The translations under genes were made by a program, and so were the position numbers. From Sphingomonadaceae bacterium (GTDB taxonomy: Bacteria > Pseudomonadota > Alphaproteobacteria > Sphingomonadales > Sphingomonadaceae), in contig JANYEY010000024.1 in NCBI GenBank assembly GCA_025359685.1, forward strand, positions 1 through 37,278: 37,278 nucleotides of DNA. The letters are read 5' to 3'. This document shows positions 1-7,170 of this stretch, in pieces. Each line of letters starts with the position of its first letter. The first letter of the stretch is position 1. Below the pieces are notes generated by a model. It was not told the DNA's origin. It searched no databases and saw only the letters and a list, made by a program, of their open reading frames with translations.

Positions 1-141
1 TTCGGCCGCTGTGGCAGATCGGCTACTTTTGGCCCGTTTAAAACCTTCCCTGCCCGGGAGGGGCGGCAATCCCGCCGCAGCGGAGAAAAGACCGGCGGAA
101 AAACCGCCCGGCCGGAAACATCAGTGTAGGAACACTCATAT
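1..141 (+). promoter_or_regulatory. rpsA upstream leader with hairpins
   Basis: This is non-coding sequence before rpsA, and no convincing 3' end of an upstream gene is visible. Two G+C-rich inverted repeats are present: one around 63-76 and one at 92-111, whose CCGGCGG arm faces CCGCCCGG across an AAAAA loop with one bulged C. Neither is followed by a T-run, so they are more likely leader structure than a terminator. Ribosomal protein S1 is autoregulated through its mRNA leader in E. coli, so a similar role here is possible but unproven. A weak Shine-Dalgarno, GTAGGA, lies about 10 bases before the start. Confidence 0.3.
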
Positions 142-1869
142 ATGGCATCTTCTGCCAACCCCACGCGCGACGATTTCGCCGCGATGCTCGACGAATCCCT
201 CGGCGGTGCCGCGGATGGCGGCTTTGAAGGCCGCGTCGTCAAGGGCACCATCACCGCAATTGAAAACGACAAGGCCGTCATCGACGTCGGCCTGAAGAGC
301 GAAGGCCGCGTGGCTCTGCGTGAATTCGCAATGCCCGGCCAGCCGCACAGCCTCTCCGTGGGCGATGAAGTCGAAGTCTATGTCGACCGCGTCGAAAATG
401 CCGACGGCGAAGCGATGCTCAGCCGTGATCGCGCTCGCCGCGAAGCCGCGTGGGACAAGCTGGAAAGCGAATTTGGCGAAGGCAAGCGCGTTGACGGCGT
501 GATCTTCGGCCGGGTCAAGGGCGGTTTCACCGTCGACCTCGACGGCGCCGTGGCCTTCCTGCCCGGCAGCCAAGTCGATATCCGCCCGGTCCGCGATGTG
601 CAGCCGCTGATGGATATCCCGCAGCCGTTCCAGATTCTTAAGATGGATCGCCGCCGCGGCAACATCGTCGTCTCGCGCCGCGCGGTGCTCGAAGAAACCC
701 GCGCCGAACAGCGTACGGGCCTCATCTCGGGTCTCGCCGAAGGCCAGATCATCGATGGCGTGGTCAAGAACATCACCGATTACGGTGCGTTCGTTGATCT
801 GGGCGGCATCGACGGCCTGCTCCACGTGACCGACATGAGCTACAAGCGGGTCAACCACCCCAACGAAGTCATCAATATCGGTGACACCGTGAAGGTGCAG
901 ATCATCCGCATCAACCAGGAAACCCAGCGCATCAGCCTTGGCATGAAGCAGCTGGAATCGGATCCATGGGAAGGCGTTGCCGCCAAGTACCCGGTCGGCG
1001 CGAAGCTGCACGGCGTGGTGACCAACATCACCGAATACGGCGCGTTCGTCGAACTGGAATCGGGCATCGAAGGCCTGGTCCACGTTTCGGAAATGAGCTG
1101 GACCAAGAAGAACGTCCACCCCGGCAAGATCGTTTCGACCTCGCAGGAAGTCGACGTCATCGTGCTCGAAGTCGACAGCGACAAGCGCCGCATCTCGCTC
1201 GGCCTCAAGCAGGCCGCGCAGAACCCGTGGGAGCAGTTTGCCGACAAGCATCCGGTCGGTTCGACCGTGCAGGGCGAAGTCAAGAACGCGACCGAGTTCG
1301 GCCTGTTCATCGGTCTCGACGGCGACGTCGACGGCATGGTCCACATGTCGGACATCGCCTGGGGCATCTCGGGCGAAGACGCGCTAGCACTGCACCGCAA
1401 GGGCGAAGAAGTTTCGGCAATCGTGCTCGACGTCGATGTCGAGAAGGAACGCATCTCGCTTGGCATGAAGCAGCTTGAAAAGGGCGCTCCGGCGGTCGGC
1501 AGCAGCGGCGCTTCGACTGCAAGCGGTGCGACCACCGGACTCAAGAAGAACGACGTGGTCACTGTTACGATCCTCGAAGTGCGCGATGGCGGGCTCGAAG
1601 TGCAGGCTGGCGACGATGGCGCGACCGGCTTCATCAAGCGCAGCGACCTCGGCCGCGACCGCGACGAGCAACGTCCTGACCGCTTCCAGGTCGGCCAGAA
1701 GCTCGATGCGATGGTCACCGGGTTCGACCGTTCGAAGAAGCCCAACTTCTCGGTCAAGGCGCGTCAGCTCCATGAAGAGAAGGAAGCCGTGGAACAGTAC
1801 GGTTCGTCGGATGCGGGCGCTTCGCTCGGCGACATCCTCGGCGCCGCACTGAAGGCCAAGAAGGACTGA
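142..1869 (+). CDS. rpsA: 30S ribosomal protein S1
   Basis: Ribosomal protein S1 binds the 30S subunit and unstructured mRNA leaders to help translation initiation. The 575-aa product carries six S1 (OB-fold) repeats, starting at about residues 30, 115, 201, 286, 373 and 470. Repeats 3 and 4 are the most canonical, with ITDYGAFVDL and ITEYGAFVEL followed by HVTDMS and HVSEMSW. Each repeat closes with the typical RISLGMKQL or RISLGLKQ segment. Length and architecture match alphaproteobacterial S1. The ATG at 142 gives the expected short acidic N-terminus. The gene has its own downstream terminator and is probably monocistronic. A long open frame on the opposite strand (136-1344) is only a codon-bias shadow. 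Confidence 0.97.
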   Translation: MASSANPTRDDFAAMLDESLGGAADGGFEGRVVKGTITAIENDKAVIDVGLKSEGRVALREFAMPGQPHSLSVGDEVEVYVDRVENADGEAMLSRDRARREAAWDKLESEFGEGKRVDGVIFGRVKGGFTVDLDGAVAFLPGSQVDIRPVRDVQPLMDIPQPFQILKMDRRRGNIVVSRRAVLEETRAEQRTGLISGLAEGQIIDGVVKNITDYGAFVDLGGIDGLLHVTDMSYKRVNHPNEVINIGDTVKVQIIRINQETQRISLGMKQLESDPWEGVAAKYPVGAKLHGVVTNITEYGAFVELESGIEGLVHVSEMSWTKKNVHPGKIVSTSQEVDVIVLEVDSDKRRISLGLKQAAQNPWEQFADKHPVGSTVQGEVKNATEFGLFIGLDGDVDGMVHMSDIAWGISGEDALALHRKGEEVSAIVLDVDVEKERISLGMKQLEKGAPAVGSSGASTASGATTGLKKNDVVTVTILEVRDGGLEVQAGDDGATGFIKRSDLGRDRDEQRPDRFQVGQKLDAMVTGFDRSKKPNFSVKARQLHEEKEAVEQYGSSDAGASLGDILGAALKAKKD

Positions 1870-1897
1870 TCCTTCGCTTCACGCGACTAAATGCAAG

Positions 1898-1930
1898 GCC
1901 CGTCCGGAGCGATCCGGGCGGGCTTTTGCT
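1898..1930 (+). terminator. rho-independent terminator of rpsA
   Basis: A 10-bp stem has arm GCCCGTCCGG at 1898-1907, loop AGCGAT and arm CCGGGCGGGC at 1914-1923, with one T-G wobble. It is followed directly by TTTTGCTTT. It starts 28 bases after the rpsA stop and ends before the gloB ribosome-binding site. Confidence 0.85.
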
Positions 1931-1968
1931 TTGGATCAAAGCGGGTATGGTGAAGGCAGGAGACCGCC

Positions 1969-2727
1969 ATGCTTGAAGTCCACCAGTTCGCCTGCCTGTC
2001 CGACAACTACGGCTACCTGCTGCACGATGCGGAGAGTCTCGAGACCACCTGCATCGACACTCCCGATGCCGATGCCTACCTGCGCGAGGCCAAGGCCAAG
2101 GGCTGGCAGATCACCCAGATCTGGAACACCCACTGGCACCCCGATCACGCCGGCGGCAATGCGGCGATCAAGGCTGCCACGGGCTGTAGTGTCACCGGAC
2201 CCGCAGAGGTCGAGAAGCTCGGCACCGCACCGGATCGGGTAGTGACGGCGGGCGATACCGTCATGCTGGGCGATTTCACCGCGACGGTGATCGACGTCTC
2301 AGGCCACACCAACGGCCACATCGCCTACCACCTGCCCGAGGCAGAAATGGCCTTTGTCGGCGACGCAGTGTTTGCGCTTGGCTGCGGGCGGATGTTCGAA
2401 GGGCAGCCTGACCAGTTCTGGGCGAGCCTCAGCCGGATCAAGGCGCTGCCGCCGCAAACGATGCTGTACTGCGCGCACGAATACACAGCGTCGAACGCGC
2501 GGTTTGCGCTGCACGCCGATCCCGACAACGCCGAGCTGCAGGATTACGCCGCACAGATCGCCAAACTGCGCGATCAGGGCATGCCGACCGTGCCGACCGT
2601 GCTCAGCCGCGAGCTTGCCACCAACCCGTTCCTGCGCGCCGACGATCCGGCGCTGGCCGCACGCTGGGGCGGCGGCGATGCGGTTGCGACGTTTGCGGCG
2701 CTGCGGGCCGCGAAGGACAGCTTTTAA
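1969..2727 (+). CDS. gloB: hydroxyacylglutathione hydrolase (glyoxalase II)
   Basis: Glyoxalase II hydrolyses S-D-lactoylglutathione to D-lactate and glutathione, the second step of methylglyoxal detoxification in the cytoplasm. The 252-aa protein has the metallo-beta-lactamase fold signature THWHPDHAGG, with metal ligands H55, H57, D59 and H60. Further ligands fit SGHTNGH near residue 110, GDAVF and CAHEYT. The C-terminal helical substrate-binding region ends in ATNPFLR, typical of GloB. Length matches E. coli GloB (251 aa). The ATG at 1969 follows the purine-rich GGCAGGAGA. The next gene starts three bases after the stop, so the two are probably co-transcribed. Confidence 0.95.
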   Translation: MLEVHQFACLSDNYGYLLHDAESLETTCIDTPDADAYLREAKAKGWQITQIWNTHWHPDHAGGNAAIKAATGCSVTGPAEVEKLGTAPDRVVTAGDTVMLGDFTATVIDVSGHTNGHIAYHLPEAEMAFVGDAVFALGCGRMFEGQPDQFWASLSRIKALPPQTMLYCAHEYTASNARFALHADPDNAELQDYAAQIAKLRDQGMPTVPTVLSRELATNPFLRADDPALAARWGGGDAVATFAALRAAKDSF

Positions 2728-2730
2728 GCG

Positions 2731-3774
2731 ATGAAGGCCCTGCAGGTAACGCAGCTAAACCCCGACCTCTCCGGGGTCGAGCTGGTCGACATCGCCCTGC
2801 CCGCGCGCAGCAGCGGCGAAGTGCTGGTCAAGGTCCGCGCTGCCTCGCTCAACTTCCCCGATCTGCTGATGACCAAGGGCCTCTACCAGTTCAAACCGGA
2901 ACTGCCCTTCACCTCCGGCCTGGAATTTGCCGGTGAGGTCGTCGAGGCAGACGGTGACAGCGGGTTCGGTCCCGGTGACAAAGTCTACGGCGGCAACAAG
3001 ACCGGGGCCTTCGCCGAATACGCCGTCGTGCCGGCGCCCGCGCTGGGCCGCATCCCCGAGAGCGTCGGCTTTCCCGCCGCGGCGGCGCTGGGGGCAGCTT
3101 ACGGCACAGCCTATACGGCACTGGTCGAGATCGGCGGGCTGCAGGCCGGGCAATGGGTGCTGATCCACGGCGCCAGCGGCGGGGTGGGCCTGGCCGCAGT
3201 CGAGCTGGCCAAGCGGCTTGGCGCGCATGTTATTGCCACCACCGGTTCGCCCGGCAAGGTCGAGCGGCTCAAGACGGCGAGCCTCGCCGATGCGGTGATC
3301 CTGGCCGAGGGCCGCTTCCGCGAGGCCGTGATCGAACTCACCGGCGGCGCACTGTGCGACCTGGTCTACGATCCGGTTGGCGGAGACGTGTTCGATGAGA
3401 GCACGCGCTGCGTCGCCTTCGGCGGCAAGCTGCTGGTAATCGGCTTTGCCGGTGGGCGGATCGCTGAGATCTCCACCAACATCCCGCTGATCAAGGGCTT
3501 CAGCGTGGTCGGGGTGCGCGCCGGTGAATATGCCCGGCGCTTCCCCGAACGCGGGCGCGCGATCCGCGAGGCGGTCGCCACCCTCGCCGCTGACGGCCGC
3601 CTGAATCCCCGCATCGACCGCGTGCTGCCGCTCAGCCGCTGGCGCGAGGCGTTTGACGCCATGGCCGCGCGGGAAGTGGTCGGGAAGATCGTACTCGAGC
3701 CCCTAAACCCTAAGAAGGAAGGGCGGCCCTTAGGACCGCCCCTTCCCCCCTCTCCAGCTCGTGAATTTCGTTAA
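2731..3774 (+). CDS. NADPH:quinone oxidoreductase-like MDR protein
   Basis: This is a zinc-free medium-chain dehydrogenase/reductase of the quinone oxidoreductase group, expected to reduce quinones or enones with NADPH. The GroES-like N-terminal domain contains ASLNFPDLLMTKG and SGLEFAGEV. The Rossmann motif HGASGGVGLAA has its ASGGVG core at residues 148-153. No structural or catalytic zinc-cysteine cluster is seen. The ATG lies three bases after the gloB stop. The family normally ends soon after GKIVLEP. Here about 20 further residues, Pro- and Arg-rich, are translated from the terminator of the opposing atp operon. The stop TAA overlaps the stop of atpF on the other strand. The exact substrate cannot be told from sequence. 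Confidence 0.88.
   Translation: MKALQVTQLNPDLSGVELVDIALPARSSGEVLVKVRAASLNFPDLLMTKGLYQFKPELPFTSGLEFAGEVVEADGDSGFGPGDKVYGGNKTGAFAEYAVVPAPALGRIPESVGFPAAAALGAAYGTAYTALVEIGGLQAGQWVLIHGASGGVGLAAVELAKRLGAHVIATTGSPGKVERLKTASLADAVILAEGRFREAVIELTGGALCDLVYDPVGGDVFDESTRCVAFGGKLLVIGFAGGRIAEISTNIPLIKGFSVVGVRAGEYARRFPERGRAIREAVATLAADGRLNPRIDRVLPLSRWREAFDAMAAREVVGKIVLEPLNPKKEGRPLGPPLPPSPAREFR
3721..3741 (-). terminator. terminator of the atp (F0) operon, inside the oxidoreductase gene
   Basis: On the minus strand the arm GGGCGGTCC, loop TAA and arm GGGCCGCCC form a 9-bp stem with one T-G wobble, followed by TTCCTTCTT. It lies 30 bases past the atpF stop. On the plus strand the same bases are codons near the end of the quinone oxidoreductase gene and would form a hairpin with one C-A mismatch. 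It may work in both directions. Confidence 0.7.
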
Positions 3775-4316
3775 AGGTCGGCGATAGCGCCGTCGACCAG
3801 CGCCTTGTCGGCCTTGGCATCGTGGCCTTGCGCGATCAGCACGCGCGCGGCACCGGCCGCGGCGCTGGCCGCCTTGGCGCGCAATTGTTCGACTGCCGAA
3901 CGTTCGGCGGCGGAAATCTTGTCGAGCGCCATCTTTTCGCGGCGCGCGACCAGTTCGCCAGCGTCGAGTTCGGCCTGGGCCACGATGGCCTCTGCCTCAT
4001 GCTGGGCATGCGCCACGATGCCTTTGGCATCCTTGGCGGCCTGGGCTTGCTGCTGCTTGGCGCTCGCCAGCATGGCTTCGGCCTCAGCCCGCACGGCCTG
4101 TGCTTCGTCAAGTGACCGCCGGGTTTCCGCGATCTGCGCATCAAGCGCGCCCAGCACCTGGCGGTGCGCCTTGGCGTAGAAGATCGCGATCAGGAAAAAG
4201 ATCGTGATCCCGGCGTAGACCCAGCCTTCAGGGCCCAGCCCCAGCAGGGTTGCTTCGGCATGTTCGCCTGCGCCGTGTTCGGCGGCAACGGTCAGAACGT
4301 TCAGTGCAATCGCCAT
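3771..4316 (-). CDS. atpF: F0F1 ATP synthase subunit b
   Basis: Subunit b forms half of the peripheral stalk that holds the F1 head against the membrane a subunit. The 181-aa protein has one N-terminal membrane helix, EGWVYAGITIFFLIAIFYAK (about residues 29-48). A long, charged, Ala/Glu/Lys-rich coiled coil follows. The ATG at 4316 is preferred over an upstream in-frame ATG because GAGGAGG sits just before it and it begins 13 bases after the b' stop. An extra hydrophobic-poor N-terminal stretch (MAIALNVLTVAAEHGAGEH) precedes the helix, as in other alphaproteobacterial b subunits. It is the last gene of the operon; its stop codon overlaps that of the convergent oxidoreductase gene. Confidence 0.93.
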   Translation of the reverse strand: MAIALNVLTVAAEHGAGEHAEATLLGLGPEGWVYAGITIFFLIAIFYAKAHRQVLGALDAQIAETRRSLDEAQAVRAEAEAMLASAKQQQAQAAKDAKGIVAHAQHEAEAIVAQAELDAGELVARREKMALDKISAAERSAVEQLRAKAASAAAGAARVLIAQGHDAKADKALVDGAIADL

Positions 4317-4329
4317 GGTCCCTGCCTCC

Positions 4330-4812
4330 TCAGACCAGAGCCGCGACAGCAGCCTGGGCCGCGTCGGGTTTAGGCTGTTTGCCGGTAAGCTTGGCGACGA
4401 TGTCTGCCGCGCTTTCGGCCGCAGCATCACGCAGCGTGCCTTCGGCCTTGGTTACAGCTTCGGCGATGCGCGCTTCGGCGGCTGCGATTTCAGCCTCGGC
4501 CTGCTGCGCTGCAACGGCGAGCCTGGCTTCGGTTGACTTGGCGGCCGCCGCCTTGGCCAGCGCGATCGCATTGCGCGCCTCATCGCGCGACATTGCCATA
4601 TCTGCATGGTAACGCGCGTCGATCGCGTCGGCGTTCGCCTTAGCCGCCTTGGCCTCGGCAATATCGCCGGCAATCTTGTTGTCGCGCGCGTCCATCACCT
4701 TGCCCAGTTTGGGCAAAGTCAGACGAACAACGCCGAAGTAGAGCAAGGCAAAGCTTATCGCGAGCCAGGCCAGCTGCGGCCAAAACACATGCGCAAAATC
4801 AAACTGAGGCAT
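4330..4812 (-). CDS. atpF': F0F1 ATP synthase subunit b'
   Basis: This is the second, divergent b-type subunit, found in alphaproteobacteria, cyanobacteria and chloroplasts. It pairs with subunit b to make a heterodimeric peripheral stalk. The 160-aa protein starts MPQFDFAHVFWPQLAWL, a typical b' beginning. One membrane helix lies at about residues 13-30 (AWLAISFALLYFGVVRL). A long Ala/Glu-rich coiled coil ending KLTGKQP follows. Its position directly after atpE and before atpF supports the b' assignment. A strong stem-loop separates it from atpE, so its level may be set below that of subunit c. Confidence 0.92.
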   Translation of the reverse strand: MPQFDFAHVFWPQLAWLAISFALLYFGVVRLTLPKLGKVMDARDNKIAGDIAEAKAAKANADAIDARYHADMAMSRDEARNAIALAKAAAAKSTEARLAVAAQQAEAEIAAAEARIAEAVTKAEGTLRDAAAESAADIVAKLTGKQPKPDAAQAAVAALV

Positions 4813-4840
4813 CGTGGGTTCTGCCGACTGTCAAAAGTAT

Positions 4841-4876
4841 GGCGGCGCAGCCGACCCGGAGGCCGGTTGCACCGCC
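4841..4876 (-). promoter_or_regulatory. intercistronic stem-loop between atpE and atpF'
   Basis: In the transcript, arms at 4876-4861 and 4856-4841 pair over 16 positions with two G-T wobbles and one A-C mismatch, closed by a 4-base loop. It begins 8 bases after the atpE stop. No T-run follows directly (ATACTTTTGAC), so it is better read as an mRNA-stability or partial-attenuation element than a full terminator. Subunit c is needed in about ten or more copies per enzyme, which would explain such a device. Confidence 0.65.
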
Positions 4877-4884
4877 GAAAAAGC

Positions 4885-5109
4885 TTAGCCGAATGCCAGC
4901 GCCAGCGCGACAACGGCCGCGATCAGGCCGAGCGCTTCGGTCACCGCGAAACCGAAGATCAGGCGGCCGCCCATCTTGGCGTCGGCTTCGGGGTTGCGCA
5001 CTGCACCGTTGAGGTACTGGCCGAAGATCGAGCCCACGCCGATAGCGGCAAGGCCCGCACCGATGGCAGCAAGACCGGCGCCGATGACTTTTGCAGATGC
5101 TGGATCCAT
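4885..5109 (-). CDS. atpE: F0F1 ATP synthase subunit c
   Basis: Subunit c forms the rotating proton-carrying ring. The 74-aa protein is a two-helix hairpin. Helix 1 has the Gly-rich packing repeat GAGLAAIGAGLAAIGVG, a near-exact tandem AGLAAIG duplication. The polar loop carries RNP (residues 38-40), where most families have RQP. Helix 2 contains the ion-binding carboxylate E58 in GFAVTEALGL. Use of Glu and the absence of sodium-ligand residues fit a proton-driven enzyme. The start ATG is preceded by AAGGGAA. The gene sits between atpB and the stem-loop before atpF'. Confidence 0.96.
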   Translation of the reverse strand: MDPASAKVIGAGLAAIGAGLAAIGVGSIFGQYLNGAVRNPEADAKMGGRLIFGFAVTEALGLIAAVVALALAFG

Positions 5110-5147
5110 GATGAATTCCCTTATTCTAGAAATGACGGTTGGAACGA

Positions 5148-5897
5148 TTAGTGAAGGTTGATGGCATCGTTGAGATAGAGCGAAGCCAATAGCGCGAAAA
5201 CATAGGCCTGAACCACCGCAATCAGGATCTCGAGCGCGGTCAGCGCCACGTTGACCGCCAGCGGCAGGATCCCGAACACATACGGCAGCGCCCCGAACGA
5301 TCCGAGCGCGACCACGAACGTCCCGAACACCTTCAGCAGCACGTGTCCGGCGGTCATGTTGGCGAACAACCGGATGGCAAGCGTGAACGGGCGGGTGAGG
5401 AAGCTCAGGAATTCGATGACGAAGACGAAGGCGCCAAGGAAGATGTTGGCGTCATGCGGCCAGAACAGGCTGAGGAAGTGGAAGCCGTGGCGCCAGATGC
5501 CAACCACGCAGACCGTGACGAACACGATCATGGCTAGGCCGAAGGTGACAGTGACATGGCTGGTCGGGGTGAATGCGCCGATCCACGGGATCAGGCCGAG
5601 CAGATTGCAGGCAAGCACGAAAATGAAGATCGAGAAGATCAACGGGGCAAACCGGCGGCCTTCTGGTCCGACATTTTCGTCGAGCATTTTTCGAACGAAA
5701 TCATATAGATATTCGGTTGCCGCCTGCCACCGGCCAGGGACCAGCTGCGGCTTTGCGGTGCCGACGAACAGGAACACCGAAATCGCCGCGATGGCGATCA
5801 GCATCCACAGCGAGCTGTTCGTGAACGAGACATCATAGCCGGCCAGTGTCAGCGGCTTGATCGTCTCGACCGAAAACTGTTCCATCGGGTTGGCCAT
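5148..5897 (-). CDS. atpB: F0F1 ATP synthase subunit a
   Basis: Subunit a is the stator channel that passes protons to and from the c ring. The 249-aa polytopic protein has the essential arginine R176 in FTLAIRLFANMTAGH. The last-helix segment LEILIAVVQAYVFALLASLYL contains the conserved Q and aromatic residues of the proton path. Residues MEQFSVETIKPL are typical of alphaproteobacterial AtpB. The start lies 14 bases after the atpI stop, and atpE follows 38 bases downstream. There is no sign of truncation. Confidence 0.97.
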   Translation of the reverse strand: MANPMEQFSVETIKPLTLAGYDVSFTNSSLWMLIAIAAISVFLFVGTAKPQLVPGRWQAATEYLYDFVRKMLDENVGPEGRRFAPLIFSIFIFVLACNLLGLIPWIGAFTPTSHVTVTFGLAMIVFVTVCVVGIWRHGFHFLSLFWPHDANIFLGAFVFVIEFLSFLTRPFTLAIRLFANMTAGHVLLKVFGTFVVALGSFGALPYVFGILPLAVNVALTALEILIAVVQAYVFALLASLYLNDAINLH

Positions 5898-5911
5898 CGA
5901 TACTCTCTATC

Positions 5912-6217
5912 TTAATCGTCGTTGCCGGGATCGGTATCGAAATCGCTCGCAGTCTGCATCGCGCGGCGGGTTCCGGCAGCAAAACCCAGAACCAGCATCA
6001 CGATCAGCGCCCACGGCTTCGACCCCATCCAGCGGTCAATCAGCCAGCCGATGAAACCCGACACCAGCACCGCACCGACGAATTCGATACCCACGGCCCA
6101 ACCGCGCGATTCAGCGCGACCTTCGGCAGTGGAAATGCCCCGATCATGCTTCGCCTGCGCTTCGGCGATCCGCCGGTCGAGGTCTTCCCCGCCGTTGTTT
6201 TCGCTCAAATCAGTCAC
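5912..6217 (-). CDS. atpI: AtpI-type F0F1 assembly protein
   Basis: AtpI helps assemble the c ring and has been linked to Mg/Ca handling. With the GTG at 6217 the product is 101 aa. It has a charged, helical N-terminus (EDLDRRIAEAQAKHDRG) and then two membrane helices, around GIEFVGAVLVSGFIGWLID and PWALIVMLVLGFAAGTRRA. This matches the short AtpI family of alphaproteobacteria. The GTG is chosen because CAGGG lies 7 bases upstream and the family begins near VTDLSENN. An upstream in-frame ATG at 6346 would add 43 unlike residues overlapping the promoter region. It heads the atpI-B-E-F'-F operon; F1 genes are absent, as is usual for alphaproteobacteria. Confidence 0.85.
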   Translation of the reverse strand: MTDLSENNGGEDLDRRIAEAQAKHDRGISTAEGRAESRGWAVGIEFVGAVLVSGFIGWLIDRWMGSKPWALIVMLVLGFAAGTRRAMQTASDFDTDPGNDD

Positions 6218-6317
6218 GCGAAAGCCCTGTTCACGGCGGTGCCCGATGCGGGCCGTACCAGCCAGAAAATGAGTTTGCCGAGCGCTTCCGCAATCGCGGG
6301 AGCGCCAGCGCGCGGTC

Positions 6318-6346
6318 CCCTTAGGCAAGGCGTCGGTCCGAGTCAA
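6318..6346 (-). promoter_or_regulatory. candidate promoter of the atp operon
   Basis: On the minus strand TTGACT (6346-6341) is followed after exactly 17 bases by TAAGGG (6323-6318). The -35 match is good and the -10 is weak. It would place the transcript start near 6311, about 95 bases before atpI. Confidence 0.35.
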
Positions 6347-6354
6347 CCGCGGTA

Positions 6355-6387
6355 CAGAAAGGGCGCCGGCAACTGGTGCCGACGCCC
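6355..6387 (-). terminator. rho-independent terminator of the ydbH-ynbE-ydbL operon
   Basis: On the minus strand GGGCGTCGGCA (6387-6377), loop CCAGT and TGCCGGCGCCC form an 11-bp stem with one T-G wobble, followed by TTTCTG. It starts 38 bases past the ydbL stop and separates this operon from the downstream atp promoter. Confidence 0.78.
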
Positions 6388-6425
6388 GAATTCAACTTAC
6401 GATTCCAGCCCGTTCAGCCCGGCGT

Positions 6426-6854
6426 TCAGCCCGGCATGGCATCGGCTGCGGCGCACTTGGGATCGCGCGACGGCGCTTCGCCAGCGGCGCGCGTATGCCA
6501 GGTCCCGTCGAGGGCCTGATACTTCTCGCCCGGGGCAGTCTTGAGGATCAGGCGGCAAGCCGTGGTGAAGGCATATTCCTCGACCGTGGAGTGCTGCGTC
6601 AGCGCGCGCTGGGTATAGATCTTGCGGCGGGTGATGTTCACCGCGTCCGCTACGCGGCGCACTTCTGCGGTGGGTGACGATGGGAAGCCAAGATAGCCAT
6701 CGACCAGCTCACCCACCTGCCCCGCGGCCCGCGCGGCTTCGTAAGCCGGATCGCGTGCCTGGCCCAGGGCCGGCACGGCAAGCGCGGCAAGTGCGAACAC
6801 CGCAGCCGATTGCAAGGCAATGCGGCTGGGATTGCGCAGGAACTGAACAGTCAT
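6426..6854 (-). CDS. ydbL: YdbL family periplasmic protein (DUF1318)
   Basis: This 142-aa protein has a signal peptide (hydrophobic core SAAVFALAALAVPALGQA, cleavage probably after GQA). The mature domain is typical of DUF1318/YdbL: AARAAGQVGELVDGYLGF, then VRRVADAVNITRRKIYTQRA. In E. coli YdbL is encoded with YdbH and YnbE and is thought to act as a periplasmic helper of their complex. The ATG at 6854 is chosen because GGAG lies 8 bases upstream and it gives a normal signal peptide; longer in-frame starts run back into ynbE. A C-terminal extension after WHTRAAGE carries a lone Cys (DPKCAAADAM) and seems lineage-specific. Gene order and family agree with the Ydb operon. Confidence 0.83.
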   Translation of the reverse strand: MTVQFLRNPSRIALQSAAVFALAALAVPALGQARDPAYEAARAAGQVGELVDGYLGFPSSPTAEVRRVADAVNITRRKIYTQRALTQHSTVEEYAFTTACRLILKTAPGEKYQALDGTWHTRAAGEAPSRDPKCAAADAMPG

Positions 6855-6885
6855 CTCAACAACTCCAATCTCTCTCGCAAGATCC

Positions 6886-7170
6886 CTAGAAAGCTCCAGG
6901 GTTTTCGTCGATCGTCTTGGCAACGTCAGTCGCCAGGCGGTAGACCACATCTTGCTTGATGTTGATGTTCAGCTCGATCACGATCGGCTTGTCCGGTGCA
7001 GAAACCGTGACACATCCGCCGATCGCCAGCGCGCTTCCCATCACCATCATCGCCGCGGTTACCCTCCGGCGCTGCGACCTTCGTTTCTCGGCTGCGATTT
7101 GAACGGATGATCCCTGCATGGGTCCGGTTTTCGCAGCCAAGGCGCGGTAGGTCAATTCGAAGCTGTTCAT
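6886..7170 (-). CDS. ynbE: YnbE-like outer-membrane lipoprotein
   Basis: This is a small lipoprotein expected to sit in the outer membrane and cap the C-terminus of YdbH, as YnbE does in E. coli. The lipobox ALAIGGC puts the lipidated cysteine at residue 53. The mature part has the family core PDKPIVIELNINIKQDV followed by a short amphipathic tail. The ATG at 7170 overlaps the ydbH stop as ATGA, with GGACAGG just before it, so translation is probably coupled. This start gives an unusually long (over 35 aa), Arg-rich n-region (EKRRSQRRR). An internal ATG (7119) would shorten it but has no Shine-Dalgarno. Confidence 0.8.
   Translation of the reverse strand: MNSFELTYRALAAKTGPMQGSSVQIAAEKRRSQRRRVTAAMMVMGSALAIGGCVTVSAPDKPIVIELNINIKQDVVYRLATDVAKTIDENPGAF

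Noticed and set aside
136..1344. Long open frame opposite rpsA (402 codons)
   Set aside because: It is wholly antisense to a secure S1 gene, has no ribosome-binding site and a composition typical of reverse-frame shadows in high-G+C genes.
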